Origin: Opisthocomus hoazin
Taxonomy: Eukaryota; Chordata; Aves; Opisthocomiformes; Opisthocomidae
DNA length: 64,000 nt
Direction: 5' to 3'
Assembly: GCF_030867145.1 (NCBI RefSeq)
Contig: NC_134418.1
Location: 54,287,682-54,351,681 of the forward strand
A model generated the notes under the pieces. That model did not search any database and was not told where the DNA came from. It saw nothing but the letters and a program-made list of their open reading frames with translations. Of the stretch, positions 39,301 through 47,847 are shown one piece after another; within the stretch, counting starts at the first letter, position 1, and each line of letters opens with the position of its first letter. The position numbers were made by a program, and so were the translations under genes.

Positions 39301-42300
39301 AATCAAACTTCCTTCCTGAGAGGAAAGTTCTTAAAGATAACATCTCTTCCATCAAAGAGCTGTTTGTAGAGAAAGGAGACACAGTTATTTTAATTATTAG
39401 GAAGCTTAAGTATTCTTAAACTTCCTGTAAAAGGCACCGATGCATTGCTAGTAAATTGCTTCAAACAGATATTGTTAGAAATGATATAATTGACCTACCC
39501 AGTTAGAAAAGCTACAGTGAAAGAAGCAATTTCACAAAGCGTTAATAAGTTTTAATTATAAATGTTTCTGAAATAGACCTTTTATAGAAATCTTTATAGC
39601 TAGCAAATATAGCAATGTCCATGCCTTGTGACTGTAATGATATATTTTGCTGTCTGTTTTCACTGTATTTAGTTCTGTGTATTCTTTTGTTATCCGATAG
39701 GTTGTTTCAAAATGTAATGTGGAAAGTGTAATGTTAAAGCTTAAGTCTGAGTTTGTGTTAGACAAATTTGTTGCCCTTTGGTACAAAGGTATAGTTGGGT
39801 TCAGTTCCTTCCTTAAGTACCAAAGCTGTAGCCAGAAAGTAACAGTAGAGGGTATTTAATCAGACTGTTTCTCATGATTATTTGAGTTCAAATTTAAAGC
39901 TGTAGAACATTTTGAAGCAGATGGAATTCAGAATGGTTAAATTAAGATTCTGGGAAGCTCAGGCTATTCCTGTGAGATATTCTGCTGTGACGAATGCTCC
40001 AAGCAACCTTGTTTAATCTCTGATATCTAATTTGTGTAGGCGTCGGCCGGAAGATTATGATATTCATAACAGCAGAAAGAAACCAAGGATTGACTATCCC
40101 CCTGAGTTTCACCAAAGACCAGGTTAATATCTTGCTGTCAAGATTTGTGTGCACCAATTCACAAGTGTTTTCTCTTTTAGCATATCCTCATTTAATTCAA
40201 AAGTAAAATACTGATATGACTGGGATATAAAAATAGGACTTGTCCCAAGTGCTGCCTGCTGATTTAACCCACCTCTTGCAGAAGTCAGTGACACTGTCTC
40301 ACTGGTTTGAGAGAGAGTGAGCTCAGTTAATCTAGGCTGAGTGCTTTTAAGAGCCTCAGAATTGTGTATATTGCTGTGAATGATCCTCTCAAGTGCTTTG
40401 TTAATACAGGTAGTTGAAGTGCCTGGCAGGCACAAGAGTTGGTTTCACCTACTTGTCAGTGCATTAGTTGTCAAATTAAAATGTTTGTCAGAAATACCCA
40501 ACTGGGTAAGCAGCCTGTGCTTAGAGATGGCAGTAGACATTCAGTTATGTTTTCACAGAGAATTTTTTTACAAACGTGACATGAGGAAGGGAGGGGGAAG
40601 TTTTGCTGCATTTTACCAGAAGGTCTGATGATGAGTTTGAGAAAGGAATTTTGGTGTTCTCCAGAAAGAAGTGTTTGCAGTGGTAATGCAGCAATAACAC
40701 TGGTAATATTGCAGATTTTTTTTTTATTCAGGAAGCAGTTATTAAGGAATTGTCACTTTTAATCTACCCGATCTTGCTTCGCTGCTATTAGGAATACGTA
40801 TTCCATTGTTTCAGTAGCAGATTTCTAAACCTTTCTTTAGAACCTGCCTTTATCTGTCCAGCTTGACTGCAAAACCTGTGTTCTTTGATGCAAAAACAGT
40901 GTTGCTGCTGCTTAGCTTTCCAGGACTATTATTTAGAGTACAGAACTTTTTCTTTTTTTTTTTTTTCTTTTGATAATTAAGCTCAGAAGCATTATTTATT
41001 AGCATAAGCATGCCTGGTGGTTTGCACTGTTTTCCTGAGCTCTTTGAAGTTTATTTCCTGGGATTTACTGAAGCTGTAACAATTCTTTATGCTGTGGCGC
41101 TTTTCCAGATGTTCAAGTTGTTTTTCGTTATCTGTGCGTAAGGAAATCAACCTTGAGAGCTGCCCAGATGAGCACATTCTACTGAATACACAGTTAATAA
41201 GCAGTAACAGCCATGTGCTGACTGCCAAGGGGGACAGTACCCTGCAAACTTGTGGGCATTCCCAATTCGTTTGACTAAAATTCAGGTCTTTATTTGCACG
41301 GATACCCCCTTACATATTTGTTTGTACTGTGTGCAAATTCCTATGGGAATGAGTTCCTATCATTTTTTTGTTACTACATTATACTATTTTTCTGTACCAT
41401 CTGCCAGAAGTTGTAAGTTTTTTGAGAGTTATTTTGAAAGCAGAGGTAATGGCAGGTAGACACAACTTCATAGCTGGCACAAAAAGAAAGGACAATTTCT
41501 AATGAGTAGATTTTTTAAGACTGCTATCATAAGATGGTAAATTGAATTAATACTGCTTGATGTTCGAACAGGGTATATAAAGGATCCCAGATATCCTGAA
41601 GTAGACAGGTAAGGTGTGTTCATGTTATTTTATGCCCTGGTAACTTGTGTGTATGGATAAATTGGATTTAGTTCTACAAATTTTTATTCCCAACAGACGA
41701 TTTTCAGGAGTTCGACGAGATGTATTTTTAAATGGGGTAAGTTAGTGCATGCAGACTTTTGGGGAACTTTTTATATTCAGCTTTCAGCGCTTCCAAAGAA
41801 CACTCATTGCAAATGTTAATATCACTGTCTTTCATTTTAGTCCTACAATGATTACGTGAGGGAATTCCACAACATGGGACCACCACCACCATGGCAAGGA
41901 ATGGTTTGTGTCGTGTTGAATTCACGTTTTCTCTGTCGAATATGGCTTTTTTTTATTGCCCTCTAGAGGAGCCTAGTGTATTCAATGTGCATTCAGTTCT
42001 TCCCTTTTCATAAAATACACCTTTGCTGTAACAAAATTTTTTGGGGGAAGAAATTATTTATATCAGGTACTTACTTAGCTCTCAGCAATAGCCCAGTATT
42101 CTAATAAGCAGTACGGCAGTAGGAATCTGGCTTGGTTTGAACCTACAAGAAACTGAAAGCTCTGAGGAAATAGCAGAACCCTCCTTCAGCCTACACAAGA
42201 GGGTGTCATGAAATTCTGTATTCCACTAAATGTTCATAGTAATTGGCTTTCTCTCAAACAGCAAATACATCAAAGAGGTGGATTTGCTGCAGAGGCTCAT

Positions 42301-44114
42301 GGAATGGGCTGGCATGCTCTAACGTTGCGCAGTGGTTTGCTTTTGGCTATGGCAGTGAAGCATGCAGGAAAGTAGCAGTACTACACACCATAATCAAAAG
42401 AAGTCTTGCTGTATTGCAGCCTCTGTGGAAATGTGCTTTTTTGCCAGTCAGATGAGTGTATCTATGAGTAAACGTATCTACAACTACATGCATGGAAATA
42501 ACTGATAGTTCACTTGTACAGCTGGTTTTGCCATCGTGTCTGGAGGAACAGTCATTATAACTAGTTATTTTGGTTATATTTAGTAATTCTGGCCCCGAGG
42601 GTTCAGATTTTGCATAAACGTAATGAGTCTTTTGGCTCTTGTGTATATTGTGAATGAGCAAAAGGCAGCACCAGGTGTAGAGATGCTACTGTAGCCTCTC
42701 ATTTTTCTCAGCTGAAATACAGCTCTGGTTTGTCATAACTGAAGGAAGTGAGCAAAGTTGTCAGACTGGGAGGAGGAAAATACTTTGTTTCAAACACAGC
42801 TAAGCCTCCAGAAACTCCCCTTTTTGTTTTCTCCCACTCTTCCCCATTCTGCATGCTGTCCAAGTAGACATGCTAAAATCCAGCACTTCCATCTACTTCA
42901 TTTGTGACAACAATGCAAGTACCAATGCATTGGTAATATGGGAAAGACAGACCTTGCTGAATGAAGAAATGGAAGAGAACAGCTAAGAGCCATGTGTGCA
43001 TTCCTTTGTTTTGAAACACTCAACAAACTTCATGTAACTTTCTTGTAGCCACCGTATCCAGGTATGGAGCAGCCACCACACCACCCTTACTATCAGCACC
43101 ATGCACCTCCACCTCAAGCTCACCCTCCATACTCAGGACATCATCCTGTACCGCATGAAGCAAGATACAGAGACAAACGAGTAGTAAGTGTCCACAGAGA
43201 CAGAGTGGGACACAAGTCTGCAGGCCAGAGTAGGAACGGGAGGAATCTGGGGTACAGATGTAGCCTAACCTGAGATTTGTTGACTTTGAAAAACTGTGTT
43301 TTTAAGACTGTATTAGTTTTCTTTGGAAAGATCAATTATTTAGATTTGCTGCAGTCTTCCAGCATCTTTGAAAAGCCTCTTTCTCCCAGGTGATGTAGAA
43401 GTGCAAAATTCTAACAACATAAGCTGAGGTGTGTGCTTAAAATGGCTTCCAGCTGAACTTTTCATGCTGAAGCCCAGTTTGAAGAAGGACATGTCTGTAA
43501 CATTCCTTGCACTCATGCACAACAAATCACATAATCAGCAGAAAAGTTTGTGTTTTATAACTTTTTACAGGCACATCAAAAAAACAGGGCAGATTGTTTA
43601 ATAATTTCTGTTAGCTGGCTTTGAAGGCTGCTTAGCTTTCAGATCTCTTGCTGGTATCTGGCATTTGTTTGAACCCCAGCTTCTGCACAGTGGAAGCACA
43701 GACATGGTGCTGCCCTGAAGATGAAAGAAGAAACTTGTGCTTACGGATGCTGGACATAATTTTTTTCCTTTTTTTTTTTTTTTTTAAATACTGGGCTTTC
43801 CCAAGAGTTATTGCCAACCCTATGGATAAGGGAAGGGAGGGGATTTTGGTCTGGGAAAGAAAATAAGCAGAGCTGTCCTTTCATCACAGCATGACTACGA
43901 CATGAGAGTAGACGACTTTCTTCGCCGCACGCAAGCAGTTGTCAGCGGTCGGAGAAGCAGGCCTCGGGAGAGGGACCGAGAGCGGGAACGGGACCGTCCT
44001 AGAGATAATAGAAGAGACAGAGAACGTGATAGAGGCCGTGATCGGGAAAGAGAGAGAGAGAGGATTTGTGACCGGGACAGAGACAGAGGTGAAAGGGGTA
44101 GATACCGAAGATAA
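23936..44114 (+). CDS. YTHDC1, nuclear m6A reader (17 coding exons, 704 aa)
   Basis: YTHDC1 (YT521-B) binds N6-methyladenosine in nuclear RNA and acts in splicing, export and chromatin-linked RNA control. The coding exons are 23936-23963, 27918-28019, 28636-28964, 29097-29451, 30736-30825, 31329-31382, 31982-32076, 33991-34099, 34200-34317, 35397-35481, 37360-37526, 40040-40122, 41572-41608, 41697-41736, 41841-41903, 43049-43183 and 43890-44114. Every junction is GT/AG, phases match, and the sum is 2,115 nt. The protein starts [18 protein letters not shown]. Its order is a Lys/Arg/Ser-rich N-terminus, an acidic tract (about 197-234), the YTH domain (about 332-470), a Pro/His-rich part and an Arg/Glu/Asp-rich end. 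The methyl-adenine cage residues Trp354, Trp405 and Leu416 are present (human Trp377, Trp428, Leu439 by my count). It is 23 residues shorter than the human 727, mainly in the acidic tract. Confidence 0.97.
27468..27489. repeat. (CAA)n simple repeat in YTHDC1 intron 1
   Basis: A short run of CAA units (AACACAACAACAACAACAAA). This is a microsatellite with no effect on coding. Confidence 0.8.
27918..28019 (+). CDS. YTHDC1 coding exon 2
   Basis: A 102-nt exon behind a long polypyrimidine tract (TTTTTTTTTTCCCCAG), with donor GGTAGGT. It encodes the acidic segment beginning [20 protein letters not shown] (residues 10-44), which is strongly conserved in the family. Confidence 0.96.
28636..28964 (+). 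CDS. YTHDC1 coding exon 3
   Basis: A 329-nt exon (residues 44-153), acceptor TTAAG and donor GAG/GTATTA. It encodes a basic region starting [20 protein letters not shown], with KRK and KRQK clusters that are likely nuclear localisation signals. Conserved later pieces include [12 protein letters not shown] and [10 protein letters not shown]. Confidence 0.96.
29097..29451 (+). CDS. YTHDC1 coding exon 4 (acidic tract)
   Basis: A 355-nt exon (residues 154-272), acceptor CATCAG and donor CAG/GTAGGT. It encodes Ser-rich sequence, then a run of Glu/Asp (about 197-234), then [17 protein letters not shown]. The acidic tract is shorter than the long Glu run of the human protein and accounts for most of the length difference. 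In DNA it is a GAG/GAA/GAT-rich purine stretch, prone to length change. Confidence 0.96.
30032..30095. repeat. T/G-rich low-complexity run in YTHDC1 intron 4
   Basis: Runs of T broken by GG (TTTTGGTTTTGGTTGGG then long T runs). This is low-complexity intronic DNA. Confidence 0.7.
30736..30825 (+). CDS. YTHDC1 coding exon 5
   Basis: A 90-nt exon (residues 272-302) behind a T-rich acceptor (TTTTTTTTTAG), donor CAG/GTATTC. It encodes [19 protein letters not shown] and the start of a Ser-rich linker before the YTH domain. Confidence 0.96.
31122..31172. repeat. A/C-rich low-complexity run in YTHDC1 intron 5
   Basis: About 50 bases of AAACC/AAAAC units (AACCAAACCAAACAACCC and similar), 150 bases upstream of exon 6. 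It is low-complexity DNA. CA-rich intronic runs can bind hnRNP L, but that is only a possibility here. Confidence 0.75.
31329..31382 (+). CDS. YTHDC1 coding exon 6 (probable cassette exon)
   Basis: A 54-nt exon (18 codons, residues 302-320) with phase 1 at both ends, encoding [17 protein letters not shown]. Skipping it would keep the frame. A shorter mammalian isoform lacking an 18-residue segment is known for this protein, and I infer that it corresponds to this exon. The acceptor (AAACACAG) has an A-rich rather than pyrimidine-rich run in front, which fits optional use. Confidence 0.93.
31982..32076 (+). CDS. YTHDC1 coding exon 7 (YTH domain start)
   Basis: A 95-nt exon (residues 320-351), acceptor TTTTTTCAG and donor AAG/GTATGT. 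It encodes [20 protein letters not shown], the first strand and helix of the YTH fold. It includes Lys338, Ser339, Asn340 and Asn344, which line the methyl-adenosine pocket in the human protein. Confidence 0.96.
33991..34099 (+). CDS. YTHDC1 coding exon 8 (YTH domain)
   Basis: A 109-nt exon (residues 352-388), acceptor TTTTGTTTTAG and donor AAG/GTAAGG. It encodes [20 protein letters not shown] and onward to the Ser-Gly-Lys-Phe-Gln segment. Trp354 is the first cage tryptophan. Intron 7 before it is about 1.9 kb. Confidence 0.96.
34200..34317 (+). CDS. YTHDC1 coding exon 9 (YTH domain)
   Basis: A 118-nt exon (residues 388-427) after a 100-base intron. It encodes [20 protein letters not shown] and the following [19 protein letters not shown]. 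Trp405 and Leu416 complete the m6A cage. Confidence 0.97.
34965..35105 (-). mobile_element. Probable old CR1 3' end fragment, minus strand
   Basis: The stretch TCTAGGTTGGAAAGGTCCTC and the following CACCTCC and TTAGGTTGGATGCTCAGGG resemble the reverse complement of a CR1 3' end (the AGGTTGGAAAAGACCT block). It is diverged and lacks a clean octamer tail. It lies in YTHDC1 intron 9. Confidence 0.5.
35397..35481 (+). CDS. YTHDC1 coding exon 10 (YTH domain)
   Basis: An 85-nt exon (residues 427-455) encoding [20 protein letters not shown] and KIGRDGQ, part of the RNA-contacting surface. Its donor, CAG/GTTTGT, has T instead of a purine at position +3 and is weaker than the donors before it. Confidence 0.96.
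36350..37070 (-). mobile_element. Ancient CR1/L3-like LINE remnant, minus strand
   Basis: About 700 bases in YTHDC1 intron 10 look like the antisense of the old amniote CR1/L3-type LINEs that are common in turtles and crocodilians. Matching blocks include CTAGAGAGACCCAACCTGC, GGGGTCAGAACTGCACCCAG followed by TATTTAAGGTGTGGGTGGA, and GTGGTATAATGACTTTCTGT with CCTTTCCTAATACTCCTGAA. All frames are broken. It differs from the young avian CR1 copies on the left side of the window. The edges are approximate. Confidence 0.65.
37360..37526 (+). CDS. YTHDC1 coding exon 11 (YTH domain end)
   Basis: A 167-nt exon (residues 456-511) encoding [21 protein letters not shown] sequence (here EIEPECGTQ) followed by [20 protein letters not shown]. 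The donor is AAG/GTTAGA, a weak match. If intron 11 stayed in the mRNA, the frame would stop after 16 more codons at 37,576-37,578. Confidence 0.96.
40040..40122 (+). CDS. YTHDC1 coding exon 12
   Basis: An 83-nt exon (residues 511-539) encoding [20 protein letters not shown] and the Pro-Glu-Phe-His segment. The donor CAG/GTTAAT is again weak at +3. The basic RKKPR patch is a likely nuclear localisation signal. Confidence 0.96.
41572..41608 (+). CDS. YTHDC1 coding exon 13 (micro-exon)
   Basis: A 37-nt exon encoding [13 protein letters not shown] (residues 539-551), with acceptor AACAG and donor CAG/GTAAGG. Both phases agree with the neighbouring exons. Confidence 0.95.
41697..41736 (+). CDS. 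YTHDC1 coding exon 14 (micro-exon)
   Basis: A 40-nt exon encoding [13 protein letters not shown] (residues 551-564), only 88 bases after exon 13. Acceptor CAACAG, donor GGG/GTAAGT. Confidence 0.95.
41841..41903 (+). CDS. YTHDC1 coding exon 15
   Basis: A 63-nt, in-frame exon encoding [20 protein letters not shown] plus Met (residues 565-585). The donor ATG/GTTTGT is weak: neither the exon end nor the +3 base fits the consensus. Confidence 0.95.
43049..43183 (+). CDS. YTHDC1 coding exon 16 (Pro/His-rich)
   Basis: A 135-nt, in-frame exon (residues 586-630) encoding a Pro/His/Tyr-rich low-complexity region ([20 protein letters not shown]), probably disordered. Acceptor TTGTAG, donor GTA/GTAAGT. 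Confidence 0.96.
43890..44114 (+). CDS. YTHDC1 coding exon 17 (last coding exon)
   Basis: A 225-nt coding part (residues 631-704), acceptor CATCACAG, ending at TAA 44,112-44,114. It encodes [20 protein letters not shown], then alternating Arg with Glu/Asp ([14 protein letters not shown] type), and ends GERGRYRR. The charged repeats are the YT521-B C-terminal RE/RD region. Confidence 0.97.
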
Positions 44115-44295
44115 TCTATCTGGAACCAATGCTCACTTGAAACAAAAAAGGCTTGTATTTTTTTGTGTGTTTACAAGTAGTACGTTTTATTTTCAGCTGT
44201 CTACTTAAAGTTCGTTGTGTAGAAGGATTTATAATGACCCTCTCTATTCCAAGCATGCAGTGAACTATGAACTGGAAAAACTCAAATCGGCCAAA

Positions 44296-44301
44296 AATAA
44301 A
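44296..44301 (+). terminator. Candidate poly(A) signal, YTHDC1 proximal
   Basis: AATAAA 182 bases after the stop codon. A GT-rich downstream stretch (TTGGTGTCTGTATTG) follows within 40 bases. It would give a very short 3' UTR. Confidence 0.55.
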
Positions 44302-44867
44302 ATGCGCAAAGCTAACACTCAACTTGGTGTCTGTATTGAAGCAGAATGGGAAACAGCTAAGAATGTAGATACTAATTAATTCTCAGTAAGTGTTCATCTA
44401 CTTAGTGACTTCATTCTGGGTTTTGGAATACTGATGGATAACTGCCTTTTTTTTTTTTTGCTTTGATGTTTTCTTCCTGTAGTTTCACATGGTTCAGTGA
44501 GAGAATGCTGCTATCAAGTATGCAAATATTGAAGTATGATTTTTTTTTTTCACTGTATGGCAGTGTTGTAGCAGCCCTTTTTTTCCTCTTTTTTTTTTTC
44601 CCCCCCTTCCTCCCTGTTTTTTAACCCTATCTGTAAAGTCAAGTGTTTTTTCTGTCTTCAGTAATTAAAGCAATATTAAGAAGACACTATTGATACATAA
44701 TTTTTAACCTTTTTTAAAAATCTTCCCATGTTAAGCAACATTTTTGGTCAATTCTCTTGTCTAGTCTCCTTCCAAAATGTACACATTGCTTGGAATGTTC
44801 ACAACCTGCGTGTGTGGAACCAGAAAATATTGCTGTATCTACGTTGCTGCCATTTTTTTTTTATAAA

Positions 44868-44873
44868 AATAAA
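44868..44873 (+). terminator. Candidate poly(A) signal, YTHDC1 middle
   Basis: AATAAA in an A/T-rich context, followed about 30 bases later by a T/G-rich run (GGGTTTCTTGGTCTTC), a normal downstream element. It would give a 3' UTR of about 0.78 kb. Confidence 0.6.
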
Positions 44874-44900
44874 TTGTTAATTATTGAAATGATTAAAACT

Positions 44901-46450
44901 CCAGATCGGGTTTCTTGGTCTTCTAAGCTTGCCAGCTTTGATAGATTCTGGCAGTTCTAGGAAAGTATATGTGTTCAAAAATAGTTTAAATGTTCTTGTG
45001 ATAGGTGAAATTGATCCAAACCATGAATTTAGGAGAAGGACTGCTGAAATAAAAGGTAATTGCTTGTCTGTTTCCACAGTGAAGTATTCAACTTGTGGCC
45101 CTTGCAGTTCATCAGTGTTATTAAGGCCTTAGAAGTTCAACTTAATCAAATGATCTTAGAGCTATTGACAGGCTGTCCTCAGCCATAATCATACCTATCT
45201 CCCAGGAGTGTGTTAGTGCTGCAAGATCCAGACTCTCCCCCTGTCATCTTTGTAGTGATTACTGCATCACTTGCTATTTTTCTTAAACAGGAAATATTTA
45301 AATGCCAATGGTAAAACGGGGGGGGGAAGTAAAACTTGAAGTGGCAGTTGTCAGTTTCTCCAGCAATTTCCTAGTTCTCAAGACTTGTATGAGTAGCACT
45401 GCGTCCTTGGACATCTCCATAACCTTTCTTCAGTGTCTTCCCATGTAGCAAAGCCAGATTGTAGCATGTGCTTTAAGTATCTCCAACTCCACAGGGCTGA
45501 GTGCCGTAGCTGTTTTTATAAACTGCAGTGTAGGTTTGGCCACGGTGTGGCAGTTGTGGAAACTTGATGTTTAGATCTGACAATAATCTGAGCTCTGTAT
45601 ATTTTAGTCTACACAGCTGTAGTAAACATCTGCATGAGCTAAGCAAAAAGTTTGACCTCCAACGTGCAAGTGTGTTGGGATTTTTTAAACACTGCAAGAA
45701 GCTGAACATAGTTTATGTTCCTCAGAACAGTTTACTGTGTGCTGAAAGGTGTGCCCATCAGCAGTAGGATTAGATCAGTGTATCAGATTCAGTACACGTG
45801 CTGTGTCTAATTGGAGAAATGCATCACAGACCACCTTCATTCTTTCATGTCTCTGTGCTGTATATGGCGATCCTAGAAAGAAGAGGGGGGTTTTGGTTGG
45901 TTTTCTTCTTTACCTTTTAAAATCCATACTCGATAAGCCAGATTTCTCTGAGTAAGTTACAGAAAAGAAGCACCTCTATAAAGTGGCTGCAGAGCACTTT
46001 CTCTGTCCAACTTTTCCCAGCTACCCTGTTTCCCATGTCCTTCGTTACCTCTACCTGACCAGTGTCTGTGCGGTGTGCTAGGAGGCTTGCTGGCCTTCCG
46101 GCAACCAGACTGACATCTCGGCAAATCTGCTTGCAGAAGCTGTGTGATGGGGGCTGTTAGTGATCAAGCTTGGTGGAGCTGTGCCTAGGGACTCAGCTTT
46201 ATGGACAGTTACAGCAAAACCTTTCAGATCTGGGGCCTGCTGTTCCACTTTGTGTTCACTGTGCATGTTTCAATATGCATATTCCTGCGTATGATCCCAT
46301 TATGATCATAGGAACAGTGTACCAGAAATTACCATGAGAAGCACTAGTCTTGTTCTCACCCCTCTTTAGTTTGGAAACAATTCACTTGAGCTTTTGTAAA
46401 TGTTGTAGTATGAAGACATTTAAGCAGACATTGAAACTATTGACAATGCT
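44901..46450. other. Possible YTHDC1 distal 3' UTR or intergenic
   Basis: No gene or nameable repeat. Small open frames here (for example 45,564-45,767) lack family features. Part or all may be a long YTHDC1 3' UTR if the signal at 46,451 is used. Confidence 0.5.
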
Positions 46451-46456
46451 AATAAA
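46451..46456 (+). terminator. Candidate distal poly(A) signal (+)
   Basis: AATAAA followed by AAAGTAAGCATAGTGTAGG. It could end a long YTHDC1 transcript with a 3' UTR of about 2.35 kb. It faces an opposite-strand signal at 46,480-46,485. Confidence 0.4.
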
Positions 46457-46479
46457 AAAGTAAGCATAGTGTAGGAGAT

Positions 46480-46485
46480 TTTATT
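46480..46485 (-). terminator. Candidate poly(A) signal of the UGT locus (-)
   Basis: AATAAA on the minus strand about 1.09 kb downstream of the UGT stop codon at 47,571-47,573. It is followed on that strand by a U-rich stretch. It is the first canonical hexamer I found downstream on this strand. Confidence 0.5.
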
Positions 46486-47570
46486 ATGTAAACAAATACA
46501 ACATTTTCTCAGCCTGTTCTGTTTTAAAACAATCCTGCAGCATCCAGAATACAGCAAGTGTCAGTTAAAGTCGGGGCAGGTTCTTTGTTGGCTAAGCTGG
46601 CACAGCAGTGGAATAACCTTACCTAGAACAGGAGGCCTGAACTAGCATCATTTCAGTAGGCTTTCATTAGGAAGTGCACCTTGAACAGCTTCAGGAGTGC
46701 TGCATTTACTGCTGCTCTTATCTGAGCAGCATTATTTCTCCACGTGTTGTGTTACTTCTTTGCAAATTCCATCTCTAGAGGTTTTCCTGCACTTCTGCAG
46801 AGGCGTTTGGGGATTAAGATGGGCAAGTTACTGACAGAGGTGTTTTTCACATCCCTGTAGTGTTGCAGTTAGAATGATGGCCTGTGCGGCAGGACTCCAG
46901 GCACATACTGAATGGAAAAGAAAAATGGTTCTCAAAAAAGTAGTTTCTCTGCTGGCTTTAGGGCTCTGGTCTCCCCTCAGCCCCTGAGTAGTCAGTGCAC
47001 TTGTAGAAATGTGAGCATACAGGCTTCACCAGTCATTTGCAGCTCCCAGTCTTTCATGACCTTGTCCATTCAGATGGGTGCTTTCTAGGACCCTGTGATC
47101 TCACTTTCCCTGTCCGATCTGGAGAGTGCTATTCTGACAGGAGAGGTATTTTGGTTGGGAATCGTGAAGCCTGAGTGACATTCTAGGGGAGGACAGAGTT
47201 ACGGTAAGGAGACCAGCTGCAGATTGAGGGTTTCACAGTACCACATGGGAGAAGGCTGAATTTATGGAATGTACCAAAATGAATTTGAAAAGTTAAAGCA
47301 ACAATTACCATTCCAGGGACTGTGTGCGATCAGCTGACAGGCTCCCAAGAGATAAAGCAACTATAATTCAATTTAGGCCAGAAGGAGTTTGCTGGTGAAG
47401 CAAGCAGCTCTGCCCCACAACAGCTTTATAGCATGACCCAGTTCAATGAGGTGCTTCATGGTGTGCTCACCTTAAAGCATACCCTGATCATTTTGTTCGC
47501 TAAAGAATATGCATAAATGCACTGCTCAGTCAGTCCAGGAGAAGAAAAAGTGATGGTGGGAATAGGATGT
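46486..47570 (-). other. Probable 3' UTR of the UGT locus
   Basis: Sequence between the UGT stop codon and the first minus-strand AATAAA. It has no other gene or nameable repeat. The assignment rests on position only. Confidence 0.45.
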
Positions 47571-47847
47571 CTATTCTTTCTTCCTCTTTGCAATCCTGCC
47601 ACATCTCCTATAGCAAAATAAGCAGCATTTGACAAGAATGAAGACTGCAATCGCTGCACAGGTGAACAAGAATGCCAGGACATCCAGGCAGTGGTACTGG
47701 TACCAGGTGAGATGATGAGCAGCTGGTCTCAAGTGCTTTGCTCCTTTGTGACGCATGACAAACTCAATCCAGAAGACAGCTCTGTCCAGAGGCTTAACTG
47801 GCTGGTCGTGGTGTATCTTGGATAACCTTAGAGCATTTTCCTTATAG
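47571..47847 (-). CDS. UGT shared exon 6 (C-terminus, membrane anchor)
   Basis: 277 coding nt, acceptor TTCCACAG, stop TAG at 47,571-47,573. It starts with the conserved [20 protein letters not shown] and continues [19 protein letters not shown]. Then come the transmembrane helix (about residues 492-510 in isoform [20 protein letters not shown]) and a basic cytosolic tail ending AKRKKE. The tail fits a KxKxx ER-retention signal. Confidence 0.96.

Larger units (their letters stand above)
44115..44900 (+). other. YTHDC1 proximal 3' UTR
   Basis: Sequence after the YTHDC1 stop codon, AT-rich, with AATAAA hexamers at 44,296 and 44,868 and a pyrimidine-only tract around 44,575-44,620. The 3' UTR may extend to the third signal at 46,451. 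Confidence 0.7.
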
